The notes below the pieces were generated by a model. That model was given only the letters and a program-made list of their open reading frames with translations. It did no database searches and was not told the DNA's origin. Shown in pieces: positions 8,261 through 17,159 of a stretch of 51,792 nucleotides of DNA. Made by a program: the position numbers and the translations under genes. Source of the stretch: an uncultured Lachnospiraceae bacterium (GTDB lineage Bacteria; Bacillota; Clostridia; Lachnospirales; Lachnospiraceae). Each line of letters opens with the position of its first letter. The first letter of the stretch is position 1. The stretch covers positions 1 through 51,792 of the forward strand of contig CACYPS010000015.1 of the NCBI GenBank assembly GCA_902776305.1. The letters are read 5' to 3'.

Positions 8261-9175
8261 TTAATGCAGACGGTATTCAAGCGGTTTTTTCCCGGTCGCC
8301 TTCTTAAAAGTCTGAATGAAATGCCCGATATTCCCGAAACCGCAGGAATATGCAATGTCGAGTACGGGAGCATCCGTAGTCCTGAGCATCTTCATCGCGT
8401 GCCTGATGCGTACATCATTGATATAATCCACGCATGTTCTTCCTAACGTTTTCTTAAAGAAGCGGCTGAAATACTGTTCATTGAGGTTCATGAGAGACGC
8501 CAGATCTTTGATATAGATCTTATTGCCGTAATTCTCATCTATATATGAAAGAACGGATTTCAGTGCTTCCGCTTTCGGGTCAGGGTCATACGCAGAGGCA
8601 GTCATAAGCCCGCTCTCTGCCAGTGAGGAGATGAGAAGCATCATAAGCGCCTTGCACTTCAATTGATCAGTGGAACCTGACAGATTGTACTGATCATCGC
8701 GTCTGTCTTCAGCTGTTTTGAAAATATCCGCTATCTCTGTGTAAATCCTGTCGAATTGCCCGAACACCGGCATATCCGGTCTTATGAACCTCGGAAGGGT
8801 AAGGTTGCCGTGTATCAGGGGCTCGATCAGGTTCTGTTCCGAAGAATCTATATTTCTCGTTGAGAGTACAGACGGGCTGAAAAGCAGCGCGGACTCTCTG
8901 TAGACCGATTCAGCGGTTATGGAATGGAGCATTCCGCTCTCAACAAATGCATAGCACTCATCTGAGATTTCGTAGTAATCCATGTTGATCGAGAGCGCGA
9001 ACGTTCCTCTCTCAAAATGCAGTAACTCTGTCGAATTGTGCCAGTGAGCTTTGGTATCAAAGCGTATTGAACCGTCTTTTTCCGAATCGGCAAAGTACAT
9101 GGAACACGGAAATGATGTGTAACCCTGCTGTCTGATCTCCTCTGTTGCTTCTTGCGTGTGTAAACCTGTCTTCAT
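8261..9175 (-). CDS. AraC-family transcriptional regulator
   Basis: A 304-residue regulator with an N-terminal cupin-like ligand domain and a C-terminal double helix-turn-helix (about residues 205-302: YIKDLASLMNLNEQYFSRFFKK, ending GFGNIGHFIQTFKKATGKKPLEYR). Proteins of this build usually activate nearby sugar genes on binding an inducer. The ATG at 9175 lies 5 nt after the stop of the GH13 gene ahead of it and has no strong ribosome site, so it is probably translated by coupling. It lies between two alpha-glucosidase genes and likely controls the locus. Confidence 0.9.
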   Translation of the reverse strand: MKTGLHTQEATEEIRQQGYTSFPCSMYFADSEKDGSIRFDTKAHWHNSTELLHFERGTFALSINMDYYEISDECYAFVESGMLHSITAESVYRESALLFSPSVLSTRNIDSSEQNLIEPLIHGNLTLPRFIRPDMPVFGQFDRIYTEIADIFKTAEDRRDDQYNLSGSTDQLKCKALMMLLISSLAESGLMTASAYDPDPKAEALKSVLSYIDENYGNKIYIKDLASLMNLNEQYFSRFFKKTLGRTCVDYINDVRIRHAMKMLRTTDAPVLDIAYSCGFGNIGHFIQTFKKATGKKPLEYRLH

Positions 9176-9180
9176 ATTGA

Positions 9181-10857
9181 TCAGTGAAGTATGACTCTGG
9201 CTTCATAAGGCTGAAGGACGCCGTCTTTGTGACTTGTGTAGTTGGAGATGAGCTCCTCACCGCCGAGGTCATCGAATAATGTGCATCCCTGCTCTTTGTC
9301 TGTCCAGTTGGCAGCGACTGTAAGGACTTTGCCATCCAGTTCCCGCTCATATGCATAGATAACTTCGCTGCTCTCAAGAAGAGGTCTGAACGTACCGTAG
9401 ACTATGATCGGGGTCGTGTGCCGCAGACTGATCAGCTTCTGATAATAATAGAAGACGGAATTAGGATCGGCGAGCGCCGCTTCGGCGTTGATCTCCGTAT
9501 AGTTCGGGTTCACATTGATCCACGGTGTACCGGTGGTGAATCCGGCGTTAGGGCTGTCGTTCCACTGGACCGGAGTTCTGGCGTTATCTCTTGCTATGGT
9601 ATCAAAGCAACGAAGCATGGTTTCGCTGTCAACTAATTTATGGTCAACGACATACTGCTGATATGCATTGATTTCCTCAATATCCCTGCAATCGTCGATG
9701 GAATCAAAATGGGTATTTGTCATGCCGAACTCTTCACCCTGATATATGTAAGGAGTTCCTTTCTGCATGTGAAGGACTGTAGCGAGCATTTTTGCTGAGA
9801 TTTCCCGCCATTCCTTCGAATCATTTCCGAAACGGGATACAGCTCTCGGCTGATCGTGATTATCCCAGTAAAGGCTGCCCCAGGCTTTGCCTTCAAGTTC
9901 CGTCTGCCATTTGTTGAGAATACCGCGGACGTAGGAGAGCCTTGGCGGGTTGACGGTCCATTTTCCGATAACAGACTCTGAGTTGGAACTTCCGTCTGTA
10001 TGCTCAAAGTGGAAGACCATATTCAGCTCGGTTCCTTCGTTGTTGGCGTAACGTTTTGCCTCATCCACTGTCACCCCGGCTGCCTCACCGACAGTCATGA
10101 TGTCGTAGCGGGAGAGTACGCGGCGGTTCATTTCCTGAAGGAATTCATGTACGCGGGGACCGTTGCAGACATAGGGGTTGGCGTTGCCGTACACGCCGTC
10201 GAAGACTTCTCCGTCCGGATAAGACTGGACCTTGCTGATCATGGAGATGACATCCATGCGGAAACCGTCAATTCCCTTGTCGCACCACCAGGTCATCATA
10301 TCGTATACTTCGTCGCGCACTTTGGGATTCTCCCAGTTGAGATCCGGCTGTTTTTCCGAGAACAGATGCAGATAGTACTGTCCCGTCGTTTCATCGAATT
10401 TCCATGCGGATCCGCTGAAATTCGATCCCCAGTTGGTGGGCTCATGTCCGTCTTTGGGATCTTTCCAGATATAATAGTCACGGTATGGGTTGTCTTTGGA
10501 CTTGCGGCTCTCGATGAACCATTTATGCTCGTCCGAACTGTGGTTCACGACCAGGTCCATGACGATTTTGATCCCTCTTTCATGGGCGGCGGCGAGCATG
10601 CGGTCGAAGTCTTCCATGGTTCCGAACTCCGTCATAATATCTCTGTAGTCCGAGATGTCGTAACCGTTGTCATCATTGGGCGATTTGTATACCGGAGACA
10701 GCCAGATCACATCAATGCCGAGTTTTTTGAGATAATCCAGATGCATGGTGATACCGTTCAGGTCGCCGATTCCATCCCCGTTACTGTCCTGAAAGGAGCG
10801 TGGATAGATCTGATAAATGACAGCTTCTTTCCACCAGGCGCGCTTTTCATTATTCAT
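9181..10857 (-). CDS. malL: GH13 oligo-1,6-glucosidase / alpha-glucosidase
   Basis: Second GH13 glucosidase, 558 residues. Motifs: DLVVNHSSDEHKWF, QPDLNWENP, GFRMDVISMI (nucleophile Asp), MTVGEAAGV (acid/base Glu) and YWDNHDQPR. The DNHDQPR and GFRMDVI forms are those of the GH13_31 oligo-1,6-glucosidase and dextran-glucosidase group. The start follows CGGAGGTTTAATCA. It is first in the minus-strand set GH13-AraC-GH13, transcribed away from the ABC transporter, and a promoter is visible at 10962-10990. Cytosolic hydrolysis of imported isomaltose-type or maltose-type sugars is inferred. Confidence 0.92.
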   Translation of the reverse strand: MNNEKRAWWKEAVIYQIYPRSFQDSNGDGIGDLNGITMHLDYLKKLGIDVIWLSPVYKSPNDDNGYDISDYRDIMTEFGTMEDFDRMLAAAHERGIKIVMDLVVNHSSDEHKWFIESRKSKDNPYRDYYIWKDPKDGHEPTNWGSNFSGSAWKFDETTGQYYLHLFSEKQPDLNWENPKVRDEVYDMMTWWCDKGIDGFRMDVISMISKVQSYPDGEVFDGVYGNANPYVCNGPRVHEFLQEMNRRVLSRYDIMTVGEAAGVTVDEAKRYANNEGTELNMVFHFEHTDGSSNSESVIGKWTVNPPRLSYVRGILNKWQTELEGKAWGSLYWDNHDQPRAVSRFGNDSKEWREISAKMLATVLHMQKGTPYIYQGEEFGMTNTHFDSIDDCRDIEEINAYQQYVVDHKLVDSETMLRCFDTIARDNARTPVQWNDSPNAGFTTGTPWINVNPNYTEINAEAALADPNSVFYYYQKLISLRHTTPIIVYGTFRPLLESSEVIYAYERELDGKVLTVAANWTDKEQGCTLFDDLGGEELISNYTSHKDGVLQPYEARVILH

Positions 10858-10961
10858 TGATTAAACCTCCGTGCGTGTTAAAAAATGTGATTTCGTAATT
10901 TTGTGCTATTACATTGCCGAGTATCCGAATGATGCGTTAATTCTTTTGTTTTTATGAGTTC

Positions 10962-10990
10962 ATTATAGAAATGCTATACGGATATGTCTA
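10962..10990 (-). promoter_or_regulatory. Promoter of the GH13-araC operon
   Basis: On the minus strand TAGACA (10985-10990), a 17-nt spacer, then TATAAT (10962-10967), about 105 nt before the start codon. Confidence 0.65.
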
Positions 10991-11181
10991 ACTGAAATTT
11001 GTCAATAAATTATGGAAATTTGACTTTTTCATAACTTTGTACGGACATTTTTTTTTATTGAACATCGGGACAGTGAACAAAACCAATGAAATAACGGCGA
11101 CCCAAAATTAAGTATTTTAGACAAATAATGTATTTAAAATTTGTGTGATATGTTAAAAGGAATGTTTTTTTGGAAAAGGTA

Positions 11182-11209
11182 TTGAATTTGACATTAAAAA
11201 TGGTATTAT
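11182..11209 (+). promoter_or_regulatory. Promoter of the ABC sugar transporter operon
   Basis: TTGAAT (11182-11187), a 16-nt spacer and TATTAT (11204-11209). An overlapping TTGACA at 11188 with AATATG is an alternative. The start codon is at 11313. Confidence 0.6.
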
Positions 11210-11219
11210 GAATATGTAA

Positions 11220-11263
11220 TTTTTGTGCAAAAGTTGGATGTAATATACAATGAAAATTGTATA
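11220..11263. promoter_or_regulatory. Operator candidates before the sugar-binding protein gene
   Basis: Two sites lie just after the -10 box. TTTTTGTGCAAAAG (11220-11233) matches 12 of 14 bases of the perfect palindrome before the lacI-type gene (34795-34808). TATACAAT-GAAA-ATTGTATA (11244-11263) is a perfect 8-bp inverted repeat. Both positions would block transcription if bound, so negative control is inferred. Confidence 0.5.
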
Positions 11264-11312
11264 CTTTTTCCAAAATTTTGACGGCACAAAGAAAGCAATA
11301 AGGAGGAAAAAA

Positions 11313-12653
11313 ATGAAAAGAAAACTTTTAGCAATCGCGCTCGTCGGCGCAATGACACTCAGCCTCGCAGCATGCGGCGGCTCCGGATCATCAGGTGCAG
11401 GTACAGATGATTCCACAGCAGGTGCAGCAGCTTCTTCAGGCGGCGGAAGTTCCGATGCGAACGCACTTCGTCTCGTAAACGGTAAGATCGAAGTCGATGC
11501 ACCGCTCAAGGCACTTGCTAAAGCTTATGAAGAGGTTTCAGGCGTTCATGTTGAAATCGAATCCATGGGCGGCGGCGTAGACATTCAGGGCCAGCTGAAG
11601 CAGTACTATCAGGGCAACAATATGCCGGATATCTTCGTAAACGGCGGTGCTACGGATTTCGCTAACTGGGAAGGCCTTCTTGCTGATATGAGCGGTGAGA
11701 AGTGGGTAGAAGACACAGAAGCTGAATATGTTGACGGTGAAGGCAAAGTTGTCGGCTTCCCGTACACAACAGAAGCAATCGGTCTCGCTTACAACGCAGA
11801 CATTCTTGAGAAGGCAGGCATCGACCCGGCTTCTATCACAGGACCGGATTCCATGAAGGCTGCATTTGAGACACTTGATTCCAAGAAAGATGAGCTCGGA
11901 CTCACAGCAGTTATCGGTTACTGCGCAGAGGCTACAAACCTTTACTGGTCTACCGGTAATCATATGTTCGGCATTTACGAAGACGAAGGTCTTGCACGTG
12001 ACGACACAAAGTACTTCGATATGCTCGCTGACGGCGGCAAGATCGATGAAGAGCGTTTCGAGAAATATGCTGAGATGATCGCACTCTTCAACCAGTATTC
12101 CGATCCGCCACTTCTGGTTTCCGGAACATATGATCAGCAGATCCTTAACTTTGCATCCGGCAAGTATGCATTTGTAACACAGGGCTCCTGGATCGGCGCT
12201 ACAATGACAGCTGATGACAAAGAGCAGTATGAGGCAGCCGGAAACTTCAAGGTCGGCATGCTTCCGTACGCATTCGAAGAAGGACAGGATACGATCCTTA
12301 CAAATTCTCCGTCCTGGTGGGCAGTATTTGACGGCGATAAGGCTGACGCTGCCAAGGCATTCCTGCAGTGGTGCTCCGAAGACGCCGGACAGAAGATCCT
12401 TGTTGAAGACGCCGGCTTCATTTCCCCGTTCGAATCCTGCACATATGTAGCTGATGATCCGTTCGCTCAGACGATCACAGATTACACACAGGCAGGAAAG
12501 ACATCCGGATGGCATTGGCTCAACAACAAAGAAGGTCTTGCACAGAATGCACTCGGCGTTGTATATCAGGATTATGCAGCAGGCAATATCCCGGATGCCG
12601 CTACATTCACAAAGACTGTATCTCAGGTAACAGCACAGTATTACGGATCATGA
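11313..12653 (+). CDS. Sugar ABC transporter substrate-binding lipoprotein
   Basis: Family 1 extracellular solute-binding protein (MalE type), 446 residues. It has a lipoprotein signal (KRKLLAIALVGAMTLSLAAC, Cys at residue 20) and a Ser/Gly/Ala-rich linker, followed by a two-lobed binding domain with NMPDIFVNGGA, FPYTTEAIGLAYN and a Trp-rich C-terminal part (GWHWLNNKEG). The start follows AAGGAGGAAAAAA. It binds sugar outside the membrane and delivers it to the two permeases that follow. Neighbouring alpha-glucosidases suggest an alpha-glucoside ligand. No ATPase gene is present; an MsmK-type shared ATPase elsewhere in the genome is likely. Confidence 0.93.
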   Translation: MKRKLLAIALVGAMTLSLAACGGSGSSGAGTDDSTAGAAASSGGGSSDANALRLVNGKIEVDAPLKALAKAYEEVSGVHVEIESMGGGVDIQGQLKQYYQGNNMPDIFVNGGATDFANWEGLLADMSGEKWVEDTEAEYVDGEGKVVGFPYTTEAIGLAYNADILEKAGIDPASITGPDSMKAAFETLDSKKDELGLTAVIGYCAEATNLYWSTGNHMFGIYEDEGLARDDTKYFDMLADGGKIDEERFEKYAEMIALFNQYSDPPLLVSGTYDQQILNFASGKYAFVTQGSWIGATMTADDKEQYEAAGNFKVGMLPYAFEEGQDTILTNSPSWWAVFDGDKADAAKAFLQWCSEDAGQKILVEDAGFISPFESCTYVADDPFAQTITDYTQAGKTSGWHWLNNKEGLAQNALGVVYQDYAAGNIPDAATFTKTVSQVTAQYYGS

Positions 12654-12687
12654 TCTCATGATACGCATGTAAACTTCAGATAATCGA

Positions 12688-12714
12688 CAGGCGGCAGCCG
12701 AAAGCTGCCGCCTG
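12688..12714 (+). terminator. Intra-operon hairpin after binding-protein gene
   Basis: CAGGCGGCAGC-CGAAA-GCTGCCGCCTG, a perfect 11-bp stem followed only by CATTTCATTT. In ABC operons such hairpins usually stabilise the binding-protein mRNA or stop part of transcription, giving more binding protein than permease. Confidence 0.7.
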
Positions 12715-12744
12715 CATTTCATTTAATAAGTGAGGAGGGATTTT

Positions 12745-13797
12745 GTGAAAACAAAAGCACAGGGGAATAGTGCTCTGTCCTTCATATTGCTCATAGCTGG
12801 AATAGTGCTTCTTGTTGCAGCTCTGGCGATGGACGTAATGGGCACCAAATTTGCAGGCCGCGGGGCTATGCTGATCTTCGGTATAATCGCCTTCTTTGCC
12901 GGCCTCTATCTCATACCGACTATGAAGCATCACAGGAAGATCGTATATTTTATATTCCTGTTCCCGCTTCTCTTTACATTTGCAGTAACTGTAATTATTC
13001 CGCTCGTACTCGGTATCGGTTACTCTTTCACTGACTGGACAGGTGTAAAAATTACAAAGTTCGTCGGGCTTGCCAACTACATGTCAATGTTCAAAGATCC
13101 GGCGTTTATTTATTCCATTCTGATTACATTCGTATTCGTTATCATTAATATGGTACTTATTAATGTAATCGGTTTCTGCCTGGCTCTCCTTTGTACATCC
13201 TCCATCAAGGCATCAGGCTTTTTCCGGGCGGCATATTTCCTTCCGAACCTGATCGGCGGTATCGTACTCGGTTATATCTGGCAGTTCGTCTTTAACAACG
13301 TTCTGATAGGAATGACGAATCATATATCACTTCTTTCACAGTCTAAAACGGCTCTGCTCTGCATCGTAGTCGTTTATCTGTGGCAGTATGGCGGATATAT
13401 CATGCTCATTTATATCACAGGTCTTACGCAGGTTCCGGGTGATGTTCTCGAGGCCGCGAATATTGACGGTGCAACACCGATGCAGACGTTGTTCCAGATC
13501 AAGATTCCGATGATTGCTTCGACTATTACGATCTGTACATTCCTTACACTGACATCTGCCTTCAAGCAGTTCGACGTCAACATGGCTTTGACCAACGGTG
13601 CAGGTTCCGTACCGAATTTCATGGGAGCTTATCTCTCCAACGGTACTCAGATGCTTGCTCTTAATATCTACAATACAGCGATCGCTAAAAACAGTTATGC
13701 AGTCGGACAGGCTAAAGCCGTACTGTTCTTTATTATTCTCGCTGTCGTATCTCTCATTCAGGTACGTATATCTAACAGTAAGGAGGTCGAGCTATAA
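12745..13797 (+). CDS. Sugar ABC transporter permease (MalF type)
   Basis: Inner-membrane permease, 350 residues. The N-terminus carries an added pair of hydrophobic segments before the usual six-helix core. The EAA loop for the ATPase is seen as EAANIDGATPMQTLFQIKIPMI (about residues 235-256). The GTG at 12745 was chosen because AGGAGGG lies at 12734-12740; the upstream GTG at 12730 overlaps that site. The stop overlaps the next start (TAATG), so the two permeases are coupled. Confidence 0.92.
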   Translation: MKTKAQGNSALSFILLIAGIVLLVAALAMDVMGTKFAGRGAMLIFGIIAFFAGLYLIPTMKHHRKIVYFIFLFPLLFTFAVTVIIPLVLGIGYSFTDWTGVKITKFVGLANYMSMFKDPAFIYSILITFVFVIINMVLINVIGFCLALLCTSSIKASGFFRAAYFLPNLIGGIVLGYIWQFVFNNVLIGMTNHISLLSQSKTALLCIVVVYLWQYGGYIMLIYITGLTQVPGDVLEAANIDGATPMQTLFQIKIPMIASTITICTFLTLTSAFKQFDVNMALTNGAGSVPNFMGAYLSNGTQMLALNIYNTAIAKNSYAVGQAKAVLFFIILAVVSLIQVRISNSKEVEL

Positions 13798-14666
13798 TGT
13801 CACAGACAAAGAGATCAAGAACAATCATCCTTACGATTATCGGTATCATTATTGCAGCGTATATTTTGTTCCCCTTCTATCTGGTAGTTCTCAACTCCTT
13901 TAAGAAGCAGACAGATATCGTTGCAAGCCCGATTGCGTGGTTAGGCGCTTCATTCTCACAGTTCGTTTCAAACGTTTCGAGCGTAGTGAGTAATTCAAAC
14001 TTCAATTTCTGGACGGCTCTCGGATCATCCACATGTATTACAATCGTTTCTCTCATCCTTCTTGCTCTGTTCGGTTCCATGGCAGCATGGGTCATCAGCC
14101 GTAATAATAAGAAGGCATGGGCAACTGTAATATACATGATATTTATTGCATCCATGATCATCCCGTTCCAGGTCGTCATGCTTCCGCTTATTTCTACATT
14201 CCGTGATGTAGGAAACTTCATCGGCATTCCGATGCTGAAGTCCATTCCCGGTGCGATTTTCGCATATTGCGGATTCGGCGGCGCTATGACAGTATTCATT
14301 CTGACCGGCTTCATCAAGGGCGTTCCTTATGACCTTGAGGAGGCAGCGGCTATTGACGGCTGCTCACCGGAAGGAACATTCTTTAAGGTTATTCTTCCGC
14401 TTCTTACGCCGGTCATTACAACCGTTACGATTCTTAACGGTATGTGGATCTGGAACGACTACCTTCTTCCGTCTCTGATGCTCGGAAATAACAGTAAGTA
14501 CAAAACACTTCCGGTTGCGGTTCAGGCGTTCGTCGGTTCTTACGTCAAGCAGTGGGATCTTATCCTGACAGCAGCATTGCTTGCAATCCTGCCTATGATC
14601 ATTATCTTCCTGATCGCACAGAAACAGATCATGGAAGGTATGGTAGAAGGTGCTGTTAAGGGCTGA
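13797..14666 (+). CDS. Sugar ABC transporter permease (MalG type)
   Basis: Second permease, 289 residues with six predicted membrane helices and the EAA motif EEAAAIDGCSPEGTFF (about residues 181-196). It overlaps the previous stop codon by one base and has AAGGAGGTC ahead of the start. It pairs with the MalF-type protein to form the channel of the alpha-glucoside importer. Confidence 0.93.
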   Translation: MSQTKRSRTIILTIIGIIIAAYILFPFYLVVLNSFKKQTDIVASPIAWLGASFSQFVSNVSSVVSNSNFNFWTALGSSTCITIVSLILLALFGSMAAWVISRNNKKAWATVIYMIFIASMIIPFQVVMLPLISTFRDVGNFIGIPMLKSIPGAIFAYCGFGGAMTVFILTGFIKGVPYDLEEAAAIDGCSPEGTFFKVILPLLTPVITTVTILNGMWIWNDYLLPSLMLGNNSKYKTLPVAVQAFVGSYVKQWDLILTAALLAILPMIIIFLIAQKQIMEGMVEGAVKG

Positions 14667-14717
14667 TTGAAGGTCTTTGCGACAGAGCAGTTCTTCACTT
14701 AATGTTGATTCATCACA

Positions 14718-14752
14718 GAGGCCTCGCATATATTGCGCGGCCTCCTTTTTTT
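14718..14752 (+). terminator. Terminator of ABC transporter operon
   Basis: GAGGCC-T-CGCA-TATAT-TGCG-C-GGCCTC, then C and a run of T to 14752. It ends 11 nt before the DUF624 start codon, so that gene depends on read-through or its own start site. Confidence 0.85.
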
Positions 14753-14763
14753 AAGGAAGTTCA

Positions 14764-15423
14764 ATGGGAAATTTATTCAGCACAGACGGTTTTTTGTGGC
14801 GGGCCATGAGGGACCTGACATCACTTGTCGTTATAAATTTAATTACAATCGTCTGCAGTCTGCCGATTGTGACAGCAGGAGCCGCAGTGGCGTCCATGCA
14901 TTACGTTCTGTACCAGATGATAGAAGATCAGGAGGGACATATTGTTCCGTCTTATCTCAAACAATTCAGGGGAAATCTTCGAAGTGCCACTCCGTTGTGG
15001 CTTATTATGCTCGTCAGTGGAGGGCTCCTTCTGTTTGAGTACAATGTTTTTAAAGGGCAGGGCGGTGCAGGCAGGATTGTCATAATATTTGTCTATGCCG
15101 GAGCGCTATTTCTCTCAATGCTGGGCGTGTGGCTGTTCCCGCTCACTGCGAAATTTGTCTACACGACAGTAGGATGCTTTCGCAATGCATGTATCCTGTG
15201 CATTTCGAAACTGTTACGCACGGCCGCGATGGTCCTCATCATGTCAGTCATACCTTTTATTCTGACACATGACCTGCGTCTTGCACCGCTGGCGCTGCTG
15301 ATCGGGATATCGCTTCCTTCATATTTCTGTGCATTGATCTATCATCCTGTGTTCGATGAGATGATAAAGAAGGGGCAGAAGAAGGAGGGAGGAGAAGAGA
15401 GGGATTCGGAGAAAGAAGAGTAA
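14764..15423 (+). CDS. DUF624 (YesL family) membrane protein
   Basis: A 219-residue protein with about five hydrophobic helices, beginning MGNLFSTDGFLWRAMRDLTSLVVINLI, typical of the DUF624/YesL family. The biochemical role is unknown; in Firmicutes these genes regularly sit beside carbohydrate ABC transporters, as here. AAGGAAG precedes the ATG, directly after the operon terminator. The C-terminus is charged (KKGQKKEGGEERDSEKEE). Confidence 0.85.
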   Translation: MGNLFSTDGFLWRAMRDLTSLVVINLITIVCSLPIVTAGAAVASMHYVLYQMIEDQEGHIVPSYLKQFRGNLRSATPLWLIMLVSGGLLLFEYNVFKGQGGAGRIVIIFVYAGALFLSMLGVWLFPLTAKFVYTTVGCFRNACILCISKLLRTAAMVLIMSVIPFILTHDLRLAPLALLIGISLPSYFCALIYHPVFDEMIKKGQKKEGGEERDSEKEE

Positions 15424-15441
15424 AATAGTCTCCGGCGGATC

Positions 15442-15511
15442 ACAGACGTGCGCTGTGGAAGGTACCTTAGCGCCGTACACATCGCGGCAAGAGCGCTGAG
15501 ACGTTCTTGAA
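15442..15511 (+). ncRNA. Dispersed 70-nt 3' element, copy 2
   Basis: Starts 18 nt after the DUF624 stop and aligns without gaps to the element after the GH13 gene (6398-6467, minus strand), 46 of 70 bases identical by hand count. Shared blocks include CAGACGT, CAAGA and CTGAG. Possible pairing: TTAGCGC with GCGCTGA, and GTTCTT with AAGTAC just downstream. Confidence 0.45.
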
Positions 15512-15531
15512 AATGATAAGTACCTGAGAAT

Positions 15532-15643
15532 ATGAAAGAAGCTGTCGCTTAAAGGCAGGTAGCCACAATATCCTGCAGACGTTATTTGCAAATGTCTGCA
15601 GGGTATTGTGGCTACAAATGCCTGATGCGGCAGCTTCTTTCAT
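15532..15643. terminator. 112-nt long inverted repeat between DUF624 and manO
   Basis: ATGAAAGAAGCTG (15532-15544) pairs with CAGCTTCTTTCAT (15631-15643), and TAGCCACAATA with TATTGTGGCTA, then CCTGCAGAC with GTCTGCAGG around a 13-nt loop. The arms are about 50 nt with few mismatches. A T-run follows on the plus strand (15644-15649), and the repeat overlaps the manO stop. Probably a terminator for the plus-strand transcript; its size is unusual. Confidence 0.65.
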
Positions 15644-16071
15644 TTTTTGTTTTTTATCTTGTCAATAAGCCACTTTGTATTCCGTTTCAATACTTCGCCG
15701 AAAGACAGTGATCGTACGATTCTGTCAGCGGGAACATGCTCTCTGCAGGCTCTTAGGACCGCACGAGGCTTTTTTGAGGAGAAAGCGAAGTCACCGTTTG
15801 ATTTTGTGCGAAATGCATAGCGAGGTATATAGCGTCCTCCGAAGTAGATAGATGCTATGATGTACTCGACCTCAGTCCAGGGAATCTGAATATAATCCTC
15901 AATTGTACGCTCATTGTAGAATTCAAAGCCCTTGTCGCCCACAAAAATAAATCCGTAGGAATCGAGTCCGTGATGCGAGGTGCCTTTGACCTGAAACTCG
16001 ATTTCTGTGTTAAGCGGTTCGAGCATAGGGCGGTTATTCTTGAAACCTTTCTTGCTTTTTTCTACTGGCAT
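15640..16071 (-). CDS. manO: ManO (DUF956) PTS-associated protein
   Basis: A 143-residue DUF956 protein, the family found downstream of mannose PTS genes in Firmicutes. Recognisable stretches are TEIEFQVKGTSHHGLDSYGFI and PWTEVEYIIASIYFGGRYIPR. The role is not established, but it is thought to affect the mannose PTS. The start follows GAGGAAAATCCA. It follows manZ after a 150-nt gap that holds a terminator, so it is probably expressed at a lower level by read-through. Confidence 0.88.
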   Translation of the reverse strand: MPVEKSKKGFKNNRPMLEPLNTEIEFQVKGTSHHGLDSYGFIFVGDKGFEFYNERTIEDYIQIPWTEVEYIIASIYFGGRYIPRYAFRTKSNGDFAFSSKKPRAVLRACREHVPADRIVRSLSFGEVLKRNTKWLIDKIKNKK

Positions 16072-16172
16072 TGGATTTTCCTCAATTCTGCGTTAAAGTT
16101 CAAGCCTCGTATGAGAGACTTGGCGCGCGTATCTCACGAACAGGTCGCACGAGTATTGCGCGGTGAAGAATG

Positions 16173-16199
16173 AAAAACGCGGGGCCCGAAGGTCCCGCG
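16173..16199 (-). terminator. Terminator between manZ and manO
   Basis: On the minus strand CGCGGGACC-TTCG-GGCCCCGCG then five T. The TTCG tetraloop and GC-rich stem make it strong. It lies about 23 nt after the manZ stop. Confidence 0.85.
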
Positions 16200-16221
16200 C
16201 AGCTTTAAAACCGAACTGTCA

Positions 16222-17142
16222 TTACAGCAGGCCGATGATGTGGCCAAGGATACCGATAATGAACAGTGCAAGGATGATGACGATCGGGGAAACGTTCTTC
16301 TTCAGAAGTCTCATGCAGCCGAGAGTAAGAAGAAGCGGAACGAGACCCGGAATCAGAGAATTCAGGTTGTCCTGAAGTGTTGTTACAACTGTCGGCTCAA
16401 GGCTCAGGCCGCCTGCGAACTGTGAGAATGCCTGATGGAGACCTTCATATCCTTCCGGAAGATTTGCCCAGTCAATGTAAGCACCTGCGGAACGCTGTAC
16501 TTCGGAGACTTTGATTACGAAATTGATGGATACCCATCTCATAACCAGAGCGCCCAGGATGAACATACCGAGGATAGAAGCACCCTTTGTTACCTTGCCG
16601 AGAAGACCGCCGGAGAGGTCCTTCGTGATAGCTGTACCTACTCTGTAACCGAATTCCTGTGTGTACCACATGAACGCCATACGGGCAACATTCCAAAGTA
16701 CGAAGAAGAGGACCGGTCCGAGAAGGTTCTGGGACAATGCCAGAGAAGCACCGAGAGCTGCAAGAATCGGACGAAGTGTGAACCAGAATACCGGATCACC
16801 GACACCGGCGAGAGGTCCCATCATACCGACTTTAACGCCCTGGATGGCCTGATCTTCTACCGGTGCGCCGTTTGCGCGGTCTTCCTCAAGAGCGAGAGTA
16901 ACGCCGAGGATCGGGGATGCAACGAACGGCTGTGTGTTGAAGAACTCGAGATGTCTCTTAAGAGCTGCACTCTGTTCATCTTTTGTTGTATAGAGCTTTT
17001 TGATAGCCGGGATCATAGCGTAGCACCAGCCACCGTTCTGCATACGTTCATAGTTCCAGGAACCCTGCAGGAAGGTAGAGCGAAGCCATACGCTTCTGCG
17101 GTCAGACACAGATAATTCTACTTTTTTTGCATTTTCTGCCAT
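16222..17142 (-). CDS. manZ: Mannose-family PTS component IID
   Basis: EIID of the mannose/fructose/sorbose PTS family, 306 residues. It opens with SVSDRRSVWLRSTFLQGSWNYERMQNGGW, the standard IID start, and has GVKVGMMGPLAGVGDPVFW and one or more membrane segments near the C-terminus (LVPLLLTLGCMRLLKKN). With IIC it forms the membrane sugar channel. AAGGAGGAACC precedes the start, and the gap to manY is 17 nt. The likely sugar is mannose, glucose or an amino sugar; sequence alone cannot decide. Confidence 0.95.
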   Translation of the reverse strand: MAENAKKVELSVSDRRSVWLRSTFLQGSWNYERMQNGGWCYAMIPAIKKLYTTKDEQSAALKRHLEFFNTQPFVASPILGVTLALEEDRANGAPVEDQAIQGVKVGMMGPLAGVGDPVFWFTLRPILAALGASLALSQNLLGPVLFFVLWNVARMAFMWYTQEFGYRVGTAITKDLSGGLLGKVTKGASILGMFILGALVMRWVSINFVIKVSEVQRSAGAYIDWANLPEGYEGLHQAFSQFAGGLSLEPTVVTTLQDNLNSLIPGLVPLLLTLGCMRLLKKNVSPIVIILALFIIGILGHIIGLL

Positions 17143-17159
17143 TTTTTGGTTCCTCCTTC

